Below are positions 30,479 through 43,508 of a stretch of DNA of 64,000 bases, piece after piece. The first letter of the stretch is position 1. Each line of letters opens with the position of its first letter. Source of the stretch: Mesostigma viride (taxonomy: Eukaryota > Streptophyta > Mesostigmatophyceae > Mesostigmatales > Mesostigmataceae); contig RPFO01000231.1 of the NCBI GenBank assembly GCA_009746045.1, positions 830,388-894,387 of the forward strand, in the 5' to 3' direction. A program made the translations under genes and the position numbers. The notes under the pieces are model-generated. The model ran no database searches and was not told the origin of the DNA. It was given only the letters and a program-made list of their open reading frames with translations.

Positions 30479-32113
30479 AAACTCGTGCTCCCGTTGGGGA
30501 GTCACGGAGCACCGAAGTGCTTTTAATCCCTGTGTGTGCACTACAGGAGAAAGGGCAGAGACCCCCAGTCTCCTTCATGCCAAAGGCATGCCACAGCTGC
30601 AATCGGGCGCGGCTAGCTAAAAGGACAGGCTAACGATCCGGCAAACTGTGGGTGCAATAAGACCCATGTGAGCATATCATAGCAAGGAGCGTGGGCAAGT
30701 AATCTGAACATAGCCAGGGCGTAGCATGGCTGTACTAGGACTAGGCTAAGGCTATGGCTGGTTGTGTACCGTGCGTTGGCGGCACGTGACTAGGTGTGTT
30801 GGCACAGCTAGGCAACATTCTAGGCATGGCTGCCTTAGCGGCAGTGACGCCAATGGTTACAAGCTAGGGCTATTGCTATTCTAGCCCGCTGGGGGCGTCC
30901 ACATCTTGTGGTTGATCATCAGGTCCCCGCCCCTCCAATACACCTTGGGCTTCTGGGGGTCCTGCTTATGGCGGAGGTATTCCGGCCACAGGTCGCGTCG
31001 CTGCTGTTGCTGAGCGGGGGTGAGGTCGTCATCCAGCGTCCAGGTGAGGTCGTGCAACCGCTTGCGACGAGAGAGGAACCGCTGCTTATCCTCAGGGGAG
31101 GAGAAGGTGAGTAGGACTGGTGGGGGAGCCGCCTTGTCCCGTGAGTGGGGAAGGCGGTGGCACCCACGCAGTTCTACCTCACCTACCAGGCCCATGAGGG
31201 TAAGAAGCTGGTTCTTGAGCTCGTCAGCAAGAGAGGTTGACGTCTCACCTGGCTTCTGGGGGAAGCGACGTAGCACCACTCGGCACTCGCGGCGAGCGCG
31301 GTCGGTGACCTCCCGTTGCTGGGCCTGGCGGTGGTCCTCCAGCTCCTGGAGCTTTGTGGCGATGGCGTCGGTGGTGGAGGCGGTCGCTGACCGCAGCAGG
31401 TCCGCGTAGGAGAGCGGCGGGAGGTCGCCAGCATCCTGCCGGGGTGGCTGGGATGCAATGGTGGCCGTCTGCTCCGCTATCTTGGGGACCTGTGTGGCCA
31501 GGGCCTCGGTGTGGGCGGTGATGGCCTCAAGCTTCTTCAGGAGCACGCCACACTTGCCCTCCACCTGGTTAAGGCGAGAGACAAGTGCCGCATGCGTTTC
31601 CGAAGCTTGCGCCGCGGTGTGCAGCGTCGTGAACTGGGGCTGGAGCTTGTGGACGACTTTGGTTTCCACGTTGGAGACCCGGGCCTCGACCGTGTTGAGC
31701 GTGGTGTTCAGCGATGTCAGCTGCTCGGCCAGCGGCCAGGTCACGTGCTCCTCCAGCACTGCGCGGATGTCATCCTTGCAGAGGGAGGAAGCCGATGGGG
31801 CTGCCGGCTGTGCGGGGGCTGGGGTGCGGAGCGTGCGGGTGATGTCGATGAGGCGGAGCTGGAAATGGCTGGTCAAGATAGCCAGGCGTTGTTGTGCTTC
31901 GTTCATAGCATAGAGCCAGGACATGTCTCCATTGTAGTCAATAGCCGCCCCCTTCACGAAGAGCTTCCGCTCCTGTTCGAGGAACTGGAGAACCTCAATG
32001 CATTCCTGCGGCGACCATTCTTGCCACCCGGTGAGGGAGAATCCTCGGTCGCCGGGGAGGAACTGGCGCCATTTGCGAGCGTGGCAGGGAGTAACTCTCT
32101 GCTGAGACGCCAT
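30471..32113 (-). mobile_element. ORF1-only LINE with intact 410-aa ORF1
   Basis: ORF1 runs 32113-30881 without a break. It has an N-terminal region with EWSPQECIEVLQFLEQERK, a long alpha-helical, coiled-coil-like middle (LTSLNTTLNTVEARVSNVE), then an RNA-binding-like C-terminal part (CRVVLRRFP, GLVGEVELRGCHRLPHSRD, PVLLTFSSPEDKQRFLSRRK, LDDDLTPAQQQQRRDLWPEY). The frame ends inside a 3' UTR of about 430 bp that is also found downstream of an ORF2 at 26795-27222. The tail is at 30460-30480. LINE ORF1 proteins coat the RNA as a chaperone. The start codon lies in an antisense piece of another family's 3' UTR, so the 5' end is chimeric. Confidence 0.75.
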
Positions 32114-32355
32114 GCCCTAGCTTTTGTATAGCTATGCTGATCTTCCCCCCCATGACAGGCTCCCCCTTAGCTGGGCATAGCTTGATAGATCATGGGGCTG
32201 CAGGTGCCCTGGTGCACCTAGAGCAAGGGTCGTTTACATTCCCACCTTGCAGGAAGTACTCTTAGAATGTATTATAGGCCATAAGCCCGTTCTCTGGGAT
32301 ATGTGCTACATATACTCCCAACGGAGTTATGTTCCTAATTAATTAATTAATTACG
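32114..32355 (+). mobile_element. LINE 3' UTR fragment (ORF1-only family)
   Basis: Plus-strand match to the reverse of 12640-12890, finishing in CCAACGGAGTTATGTTCC and a (TAAT)n tail at 32336-32354. No coding sequence. Confidence 0.75.
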
Positions 32356-33470
32356 GTGACGGTCGAGAGCAGAACGAAGGCGGTTGAGGATCATGCGCAT
32401 GTGAACAACTTGAGTGCGGCGCGCTCTGGATGCAGACTCCTCGGTAGTTGGCGGGACCCGTCGTCAGGGGAACCTAATTGTTTTTGTACAGCATAACGGT
32501 AGCTGTACTGCCACTCAGGAATCGGCGGCGCGTCGGCAAGCAGGATCCGGTTGCAGACGTCAAGCAGGAACCCCGTGAGCGTCACTGGTCAGCTAAATCA
32601 CAGGGGCGGGGAGCTGGTCTGAGGTCCAACAGCGGCGTAGAAGCGGAGTTGCTTGGCGGCGGTGCTCAGCTCGAGCTCGGTGAACGGCGGTAGCTCGTTG
32701 GGGTCGGCCAGGGGTTCCGTCAGGGCCGGGTACGTGTAGTCCTGCTCAGTGGCGGGCGGGCGTGGGCGGCGCAGGGACGCCCGCAGGCGCCATGCAGGCG
32801 CACAGCCGCCAGAGGGCCAAGCGGAGGAGGCGGCGGGGGGCCGCCGAGCACCCGGGACTGGGAGGAATACCACTGGTCAAGCTGCTGTTGCGGTGAGCCG
32901 GAGAGCGTCCGCGGCGCCGGCTGCGCGCCGCCGGCTGGCCGTTGGGTGTGACGCAGGCGGGTCCAGGCATACTTGCCGTGCTGGTCCTTGAGGTGGGCGA
33001 AGTACTAGCGGACATGGATGTCTTCCTGCTCCTGGGTCGCCGGCCGGATGGCCGAGTGGTATTCCTAGCCGCGATGTTTATCGCCAACTTCGCATCCCGC
33101 CAGCTGGCCTAGCTCCCCCCAACTCGAGACCCGCCTATATACCGCGGGTCCGCAGCGCCCCTTCCTGGGCGGCAACGCCGATGCCTGCACTATCTGCGCA
33201 TCGCTACCTACAATTTGTCCACACCCTGCTTATGGTGCGCCCAGCGATGCCCGGGCCTCGCGTGCCAACAAGCTTGTCCACTATTGCTCCCTATTGGGGT
33301 TGTGGGTTAACCCTGGGAATGCCCCTAAAAACCCTCAGGCCGGCTCCGGGAGAGGCCTTATATTCTCCCAAGCCGGCGCCTAAAAATGTGTGTTCCAAGC
33401 CTATCTGTGGGCTCTGGACCATGGGGCAGCCTTACTGCATCCGCTATGAGTCAGCCATTAATTAATTAAT
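32356..33470. other. GC-rich region with no recognised gene
   Basis: Open frames on the minus strand (32598-32873, 32746-33087) are arginine, proline and alanine-rich without a known domain. The segment is bracketed by TAATTAAT tails at 32340 and 33462, so it may be a LINE-carried segment. Confidence 0.35.
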
Positions 33471-33880
33471 TAATTAGACTCGTGCTCCCGTTGGGGAGTC
33501 ACGGAGCATTAACCCCGATGAATGGATGGATGGGCGCACACATTACCGGTCTAATCTATCTACATTGGCTACATACTACACCTATCTAACAACATTCTAA
33601 CTGAGTCAGCCATGCTTTGTCCATGCAGAGAGCCACTCTCTGCTGATCGAGACGCCATCATCAAGGAGACAACCAGCGCAGGCCGGAAATGATCGAGACG
33701 CCATCATGCCCAAGCCATTGCCTAGCCATGATCATCTTCCACCCCATGTCCGCAACTTTGCACAGCTGCTGGAATACATGGTGGTGCAGGTGCACCTCAG
33801 TTATGCACCCCGAGTAGGTGGCAGTTTACACCAACCACCTGCAGGTTGTCGCCTGGAATGTATTGAAAACCATATGCCCC
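33471..33880 (-). mobile_element. LINE 3' end fragments
   Basis: GACTCGTGCTCCCGTTGGGG at 33478-33497 starts the same family end as at 16990 and 26400. At 33658-33690 is the GAGACAACCAGCGCAGGCC fragment that recurs elsewhere in the window. Confidence 0.55.
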
Positions 33881-33889
33881 ATCTCAGGG

Positions 33890-34960
33890 ATTGAATTGAA
33901 TTGAATTGAATTGTAACATAACTCCGTTGGGAGTATATGTAGCACATAGCCCAGAGAAGGGGCATATGGCCTATCATACATTCTAAGCTACTTCCTGCAA
34001 GGGTGGGAATGTAAACAACACTTGCTCTAGGTGCACTAGGGCACCTGCATCACCCAGAGTTTCAGGCAACACCCAGCTAAGGGGAGCCTGTCATAGGTGG
34101 GGAAGATCAGCGCAGCTATACACAGGCTAGGGCATGGCTTCTCAGCAGGGAGTGACCCCCTGCATGGGCACGGCATAATTAAATAAAGCTAGGTATCATC
34201 TGGAGGGTGGCTCATCATAGGCACACATGTACATGGCTAAAAAGGCTAGGCCTCAGCTGGTATAGTGCCTGTAGGAGGCGGGCATGTACAAGGCCACTGT
34301 CTAACTATTCTACACTACTGCTGTATTCCCCTAGGCTGGGGCTGGAGTTGCTGGGGCCGCGGTGGTCGAGGGGGTCGCTTGCCAGGGCTTGTGGCCGACG
34401 TAGATGGCCGCCCCCTTCCAGTACACCGGCTGGCCCGCCTTGGTCTGCCGGAGCTGGAGGTAGGTCGGCCATAGCTCCCGTTGCCGTTGTTGCTGTGCCA
34501 GGGTCAAGTCGTCGTCCACGGTGAAGTGAGTATTCTCGAGCCGCTTGCGGCGTCTGAGGAACGAAATCTTGTCCGCTGGGCTATCAAAGATGAGAAGAAG
34601 CGGAGGCGCCCCTGCCTTACCCCGCGCGCGGGGGAGGCGGTGGGCGGTCAGCTTGATCTCACCAAGAAGGCCCATGCGTGCAAGGATTTTGCTCTCAAAC
34701 GCACGTGCAAGCTTCTCGGAATTTTCACCTTCTTCCATGTCGAAGTTCTTGAGTATGGCGTTGAGGCTGCGCTTGGCGAGCTCGGCCTCCTCGCGGAGGT
34801 CAAGCGTCTGCCGCTGGAGCTGGGCTGCGACGGCGGAGGTGGTGGAGGTGGTATGTTGCTTAAGCATGTCCGCCCAGGTCGTGATGGGAGGAGCATCGCC
34901 GGCCAGGCCAGCCGGGGCTGGCTTGGTGGCAATGTCCTTCACTGCCAGGGATATCCTTCA
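33890..34960 (-). mobile_element. 5'-truncated ORF1-only LINE with (TTGAA)n tail
   Basis: The minus-strand frame 34942-34331 (203 codons, one of the best kept in the window) holds the ORF1 C-terminal half: WADMLKQHTTSTTSAVAAQL, LDLREEAELAKRSLNAIL, RMGLLGEIKLTAHRLPRARG, ISFLRRRKRLENTHFTVDDD. The family 3' UTR follows. The tail at 33892-33913 is repeated TTGAA, unlike the TTAATTAA tails of sister copies. It is truncated at about 34945. Confidence 0.75.
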
Positions 34961-36313
34961 CATATCTCAGGGATATGTGTTACATATCCTCCCCACGGAG
35001 GCATGCTCTTAAAATTAATTAATAAATGGCGTCGACGTGTTTGGGGTCCATGCAAGCGCACCGGCGCTCCTTTGTCAGGGCCCTGCATGTACAACGTGTG
35101 TAACCTACAATCGTCGCCAGAAAAAAAAAAATCCCGACTGGGCCTTGGGCAGACTACTAGGCCAGTCCAAGTGCTGGCTTCTGGGCTTGGGAATACTAGC
35201 AAGTCTCAGCTCCCAGCATCACGCAACCACGGCACATCTACATTAAGTGAGACAACTTATTCAACAAGCATTCATCCGTTGGCATGCATGGGATGCCGGG
35301 GTACAGGCCACTAGAGCCGCTTCTGGAGATGGGTGACCTTGCTGCAGCTGCCAGACTTCGAGTTCTACAGTCCAGCCTTCAAGAAATGAAAAAATGAACG
35401 AGGTACGAGTATCCAAATGGACTGGCAACACCAATGTCATGGTCGCATGCAGCATATTCATCATCTGCTTCTGATTCCTGTCCCCTACAGGAAGGCACAT
35501 ACCGCCCTATTCTGCCCGTGTGTGGCAACTTCATGACCCTCTGCTGCTAGCGTCCGCACAGCCCTCACATCCTGCGCCCCAGATGGCTGCGCCCGCTACG
35601 CCTTCGCAAGGCACCCCCCTTGAATGACAGCCACCATGGACTGCACACCTGCCCATCATCTGCCCCTCCCCAACAGGCATCCGTAATCCTGGCACCAGCA
35701 CCAGGCCCTCCCGCCTATACTGGCCCATGTCAAGGCATCGGGCAGAAATAATTTGGTCTCGCCGAGCATGATGCATCCGCCCAGCCTCGCAGGGAATCCA
35801 AAGCACCTCATCCCAGCCATGCACACAGCACCGGCATCAAGTCCTCCAATCTCCTCTGGGGCCCAGCTCTTTCCAAACACATAATTACCAGGGTATAGGC
35901 GTTCGGCAGTGCAGTCCCAGTCCCCTACGCCATAGCTGGTCCCAAAGGACTGCGCGCCTGCTGCCCTTTCCGTCCCGCAGTGCTGCCATTTCCCTCCCAT
36001 ACTGCATTCGAGGGCAGCTTGATTGCTGCAATTCGTAACCGCAGCCCAGACTTCCACTGCAGTACAAACACAGCCCGTAGCCCGTAGCTGCAGTCGACGC
36101 GGCCCGGTTTTCCTTCACGGCCGGGGCAGAGCGGATCCTGCACGATGCGCATCGAGGGATGATCAGAATCGAGCCCCGAAGGGCTCGGATTCGTATCAAA
36201 ACGTTCTCGTACGAACGAACGGATTCTAGTAATCGAGGCCCGAGGAGAACGGATCAGTAGAGCCCGGCCTACCTCCGCTCCAGGCCAAGGACAAGCTGCA
36301 GGACAAGGTCGAA
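34961..36313. other. Intergenic stretch, no supported gene
   Basis: A LINE tail lies near 35015-35030. A 133-codon minus-strand frame at 35656-36057 is rich in Cys, Trp and Gly, as expected from translating a C-rich strand, and has no recognised domain. At 36249-36272 there is a decayed copy of the end of the neighbouring gene, including its stop region (AGGCCGGGCT(G/C)TACTGAT). Confidence 0.4.
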
Positions 36314-39385
<3,072 letters not shown>

Positions 39386-39800
39386 GGTAAATCAGGCAGG
39401 TAGGTGCGTTAAAAGGGCGGGCTGGTTGACATGGTAGGCCGCACGAAGTAAAAGGGCAGTGCATCGAGCACGTAGGTGTGTTAAAAGGGCGGACGGATTT
39501 GAGGTGGTGTTACGGCTTTCAACTTTTCAAGCCACTCTACCACCCATATTACTATAACCTCCAATACAAGGGTTTACCGACACCAGCTTGGGATTACGGC
39601 TGGGCAAGGCAACTCTCAAAAGGGGCTGGCCTCTGACCACGCTGTGGTAGGCTGTAAGCATGCAAGGGTTGGGCGGTAGGGTATCAAATGGGCAGGTAGG
39701 TGCGTGCCGGGGGTACCTGAACGCGGCCGGAGCCTGCGCACACTTCCAAGTCCCGATGCCACGCAACATACCCCGATATGTCAGTACCACAAAGCAGCAT
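39386..39800. promoter_or_regulatory. Upstream region of the polyQ gene, with start-region copies
   Basis: The sequence around the start codon (39343-39412, with GGTAGGCTGCAAGCACGTCA) recurs in diverged form at 39438-39490 and at 39640-39706 (GGTAGGCTGTAAGCATGCA). The upstream copies have lost the ATG. No TATA box was identified. Confidence 0.5.
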
Positions 39801-39804
39801 CTAG

Positions 39805-39998
39805 ATGCTGGAGTCATAGCCATAGCCTAGATACTGGAGTCATAGCCATAGCCTAGATACTGATTTTGGAGTCAAACCTTGTCTAGATACTGGAGTCATA
39901 ACGATAGTCTAGATACTGGAGTCATAGCCATAGTCTAGATACTGGCGTCATAATGATAGTCTAGATACTGGGGTCATAGCCATAGCCTAGGTACTGGC
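39805..39998. repeat. 27-bp minisatellite
   Basis: About seven units of TCTAGATACTGGAGTCATAG followed by a variable 6-8 bp (CCATAGCC or CGATAG). One unit is longer and diverged (39856-39880). Confidence 0.85.
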
Positions 39999-40319
39999 GT
40001 CATGACTACATTGGAAATAGTAACTACCACATCGGAGACATGACACATCAAGACCCGTCGCTCTTGATGCCCGCCCCCCCCCCCACGTGCTACCCACAAC
40101 CATTCCGAGCGTATCCGGACATGGAAACGCCTAGTACAAAAATCAAAAGGATCCTTCTCCTACTACCCGTCTCGATCCGAGACATGTCAAAGCCGCGCCT
40201 AGCATCGCAGGTTTCCAGCTCCCATTGCAAAAGGCACGCCCACGCATCCTCAACCACGTTCATCATCCGCCAAAACCATCCCCAGCAGGTGTCACTTGCA
40301 AGGTAATCCTGGCCACGCC

Positions 40320-40600
40320 ACGCCCGGCAAACAGAACGCTAGTCCCCATCCTACCACGCGCCACCACATGTTCCCACACTCGGGGGCGGCTGCCTGCCCC
40401 TACCAAACCACGTCTCCTGTTCCCACATCTCCACACTACTCCTACATCCAACAACATCACACCACACACCATCCATCACACATTCCCACACTCGGGGGCG
40501 GCTGCCTGCCCCTACCACAACAGTTCCCTGTTCCCACATGCCACACGCCGCATGTACCGTCCACCTCATTCCTCAAACCCGGGCGGCTTCTTCTCACAAG
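40320..40600. repeat. About 115-bp tandem repeat downstream of the Q/M-rich gene
   Basis: TTCCCACACTCGGGGGCGGCTGCCTGCCCCTACCA occurs at 40371 and again at 40482, with a third, looser copy at 40560-40600. All resemble the edge of the adjacent exon at 40663-40700. Confidence 0.7.
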
Positions 40601-41856
40601 CCTTTCCAACAGCCTCCTACTCTTATACCCCACAACCACACGACATCACAAAACGACGCACCGTCCACCACGTTCTCAAACTCGGGAGGCTTCTTGTTGC
40701 CAAACGAGATCAGCTCGGTCGCGAGGCACGCGCACACCACGGCCACGATCGCAAACAGCGCGATGACCAATATGATCGTGACACCTCGCCGCTTCTTCGC
40801 GGGGGCCGGCGCGGCCCCCCCCACCCCCACCCCGTAGAACGGCATGTTGACCGCCATGCCCCCGCTGGCATCTGGCACCCCGGACCCTGGGTAACCCTGC
40901 ATGCCTGCCTGGGCCATCGCCTGCTGCTGCTGCTGCTGCTGAATCAGCAACTGCTGCATCTGGAAATTGTGGCGCTCGGCTGCCGCCTGCGCCATGGGCA
41001 GCTGCGGGGGCATCGTGCCCCGGGCACCACCGGGATAGCCCGCTGCCGCAGACATGGCGTCCGAGGGGGCAAACGGCATGGGGTACCCGAACTCTCCGCT
41101 GTATTGCTCCAGCGGCGCCTGCTGAGCTGGCAGGGGCTGCCGTGAGAACTGCTGCTGCTGCTGCTGATGCAACGCAGCCTGCATGTCCATCGGTGTGCCC
41201 ATCAACGAGCCCCCCATATTCACGCCCGCATGTGGACCCATCGGTTGGCCCATTTGGCCCATCGCTTGGCCCATCTGCTGGCCCATCTGCTGGCCCATCT
41301 GCTGGCCCATCTGGCCCATTTGTTGGCCCATCTGGCCCATCTGCTGGTTCAGCTGCACCTGCTGGGCCCGAGCCATCGTCTCCACCAATAGCTGCTGCGC
41401 GTCGAACTGGAGGGGCGGCATTTTCGAGCTCCCGCCTTTCCAGGCGTCCTGGCCACGATCATCCCAGCCCCCTGACGAACCACTGCCTTCACCTCTATTG
41501 GACGAATCCTCGGCGTATTCGCGCCTTCGCTTATCTTGAGAGAAAGGCATCGGCGATCCCTTGGACCGAGAAGTCTGCTGACGCGCAGGGTCTTGAAAAT
41601 GATCGCCGGGCACTGAGTACTGCGGTCGGGAACTTCCTTGATTGTAATCTTGCGATGTCGCATGTTGCGGCCGGCCGCCATCATGCGACGTACGCCCGCT
41701 TGCGTTCGTGGAAATGGTGGTGGTGGCTATCTTCTGGAAAATAGGAGGCAGGTAGCCTTTATCCTGAGAATCAGATTGCAGTTGCCGGTTTTCCTTCTTC
41801 GACCGGTCATGTTGCGCTGAATGTGCAACGATTCGACTGTAGTCATCCCCCATCAT
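40594..41856 (-). CDS. Q/M-rich protein with C-terminal membrane anchor
   Basis: The frame runs from MMGDDYSRIVAHSAQHDRSK. Residues 1-145 are polar and charged (serine, glutamine and arginine-rich). Residues 170-215 are a run of MGQ and QMGQ units (QQMGQMGQQMGQ). Residues 215-345 are Q, M, P and G-rich. Residues about 354-378 form one hydrophobic helix (VTIILVIALFAIVAVVCACLA) preceded by KKRR, giving a probable tail-anchored or single-pass topology with the N terminus in the cytosol. The true 3' end is uncertain: after PPEFEN (near 40672) there is GTGGTGGAC, a possible donor, and decayed copies of this edge follow. The last residues of the open frame may therefore be intron read-through. Function unknown. 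Confidence 0.6.
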   Translation of the reverse strand: MMGDDYSRIVAHSAQHDRSKKENRQLQSDSQDKGYLPPIFQKIATTTISTNASGRTSHDGGRPQHATSQDYNQGSSRPQYSVPGDHFQDPARQQTSRSKGSPMPFSQDKRRREYAEDSSNRGEGSGSSGGWDDRGQDAWKGGSSKMPPLQFDAQQLLVETMARAQQVQLNQQMGQMGQQMGQMGQQMGQQMGQQMGQAMGQMGQPMGPHAGVNMGGSLMGTPMDMQAALHQQQQQQFSRQPLPAQQAPLEQYSGEFGYPMPFAPSDAMSAAAGYPGGARGTMPPQLPMAQAAAERHNFQMQQLLIQQQQQQQAMAQAGMQGYPGSGVPDASGGMAVNMPFYGVGVGGAAPAPAKKRRGVTIILVIALFAIVAVVCACLATELISFGNKKPPEFENVVDGASFCDVVWLWGIRVGGCWKGL

Positions 41857-41879
41857 CAGTCGATCTCACCTTACGTCAC

Positions 41880-42494
41880 GGTCGCGACAAAATTCCATGG
41901 AAAAGTGGCCGCGCTTATATTCCTTTATGCTTCCCACCCCACCTTGCATTCAGCCATGAATAGGGGTTGACAAGACCTCATGGGAAGCAAATGCTGCGGC
42001 TGTTTTGCGCTGCTCACCGGGAAAAGGTCCTGCCGCATCTTTTGATGTTCTAACCATTTCCATTAACTCCCTCTCTGTCTCTACCCCTCAGCGATTCCAT
42101 CGCTGTCAAGGAGCAAGGCTTCACGGCATTTCCATGCACACAATTCGAGCGCACGATTTTCAAAGGCGCGCATAAGCGACGCATGGCATGAAGCGCGACG
42201 TGACGCACTTGGTCTACACTACGCATGTGGGGCCCAGCTGGGCCCCATACTGAAGACGTTACAGTACTGTACTGTACTGTAAAGCACTGTAGCAAACTGT
42301 AAGCTCCCTTGGGATTTTCCCGAGCTGGGCGCGGTACCGCGCGCCGCGCCGGTTGGCAGCGACGTGGGCCGGCCTGCGTCCCTAAACGACATGCGCCATG
42401 CATGCTTTCATTGCTTTGTTGCAGTACAGTAGAACTAATCGGGGCTGAAGGCCGTACATCCGTGCTCGCGGAAAGCGGGACGACATGCAGCTCG
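41880..42494. promoter_or_regulatory. Upstream region of the Q/M-rich gene
   Basis: No gene was recognised. A short inverted and direct TACTGTACTGTACTGTA stretch lies at 42261-42283. Confidence 0.3.
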
Positions 42495-43148
42495 CACTCC
42501 CTTATAGGAACCCACCTCGGCTGGATAGCAATGAAAACTTACTCGCCCACCTTCCCGGCAAGAAGCATTGCGCAAATAAAGTGGGAGTTTTTACTGGTCG
42601 TTCCGTCGGATCCGGAAGTCCCCAGTTCAAACCCGCGCAGGGGCTAGCGGTCCTAAGTTTTCTGCATGTTCCCATCAGCTGCTATCTACAGTGCCGTAAG
42701 CGGAACCGCCCACACTCCCTTATAGGAACCCACCTCGGCTGGATAGCAATGAAAACTTACTCGCCCACCTTCCCGGCAAGAAGCATTGCGCAAATAAAGT
42801 GGGAGTTTTTACTGGTCGTTCCGTCGGATCCGGAAGTCCCCAGTTCAAACCCGCGCAGGGGCTAGCGGTCCTAAGTTTTCTGCATGTTCCCATCAGCTGC
42901 TATCTACAGTGCCGTAAGCGGAACCGCCCACACTCCCTTATAGGAACCCACCTCGGCTGGATAGCAATGAAAACTTACTCGCCCACCTTCCCGGCAAGAA
43001 GCATTGCGCAAATAAAGTGGGAGTTTTTACTGGTCGTTCCGTCGGATCCGGAAGTCCCCAGTTCAAACCCGCGCAGGGGCTAGCGGTCCTAAGTTTTCTG
43101 CATGTTCCCATCAGCTGCTATCTACAGTGCCGTAAGCGGAACCGCCCA
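42495..43148. repeat. Three 218-bp tandem copies upstream of ZDS
   Basis: Units start at 42495, 42713 and 42931 and are virtually identical. Each contains CCCAGTTCAAACCCGCGC, which resembles a polymerase III B box, so the unit may derive from a tRNA-like SINE. The array ends 360 bp before the ZDS start codon. Confidence 0.9.
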
Positions 43149-43508
43149 CACATGCAGCTCGCAACTCGCGACGGGCGGTAGCCACGGCGGCACTCGGCAC
43201 TCGGCAGTCATCACTCATCACGAACGACGTGGCCGGACTATGTTTCTGCTCAGTGTCAGCTATTGCTTGAAAAAGTATTTCCTGGGTGATCTATACTTGG
43301 AGTTTGAAGTAGAACGTACAACCATCTTACAACTAACAGATGTGACAACCACCTCTGCGCAAGTAGATGCCGGCAGGCCGTATAATTTCGGAGTTATGAA
43401 CTGATGGCTCATGTGCGTCAAGTTTATCCACCCGTGCATTTGCCTTGCAAAAAGGTTGAATTTTTGCCTGCACGGAGCCACGAGTTCACGATCTACCGGG
43501 TAGTCGCC

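Noticed and set aside
32598-33087. Arginine/proline-rich frames
   Set aside because: Overlapping frames with GC-driven composition and no domain.
35656-36057. 133-codon Cys/Trp/Gly-rich frame
   Set aside because: The composition is what a C-rich opposite strand gives, and no family pattern was seen.
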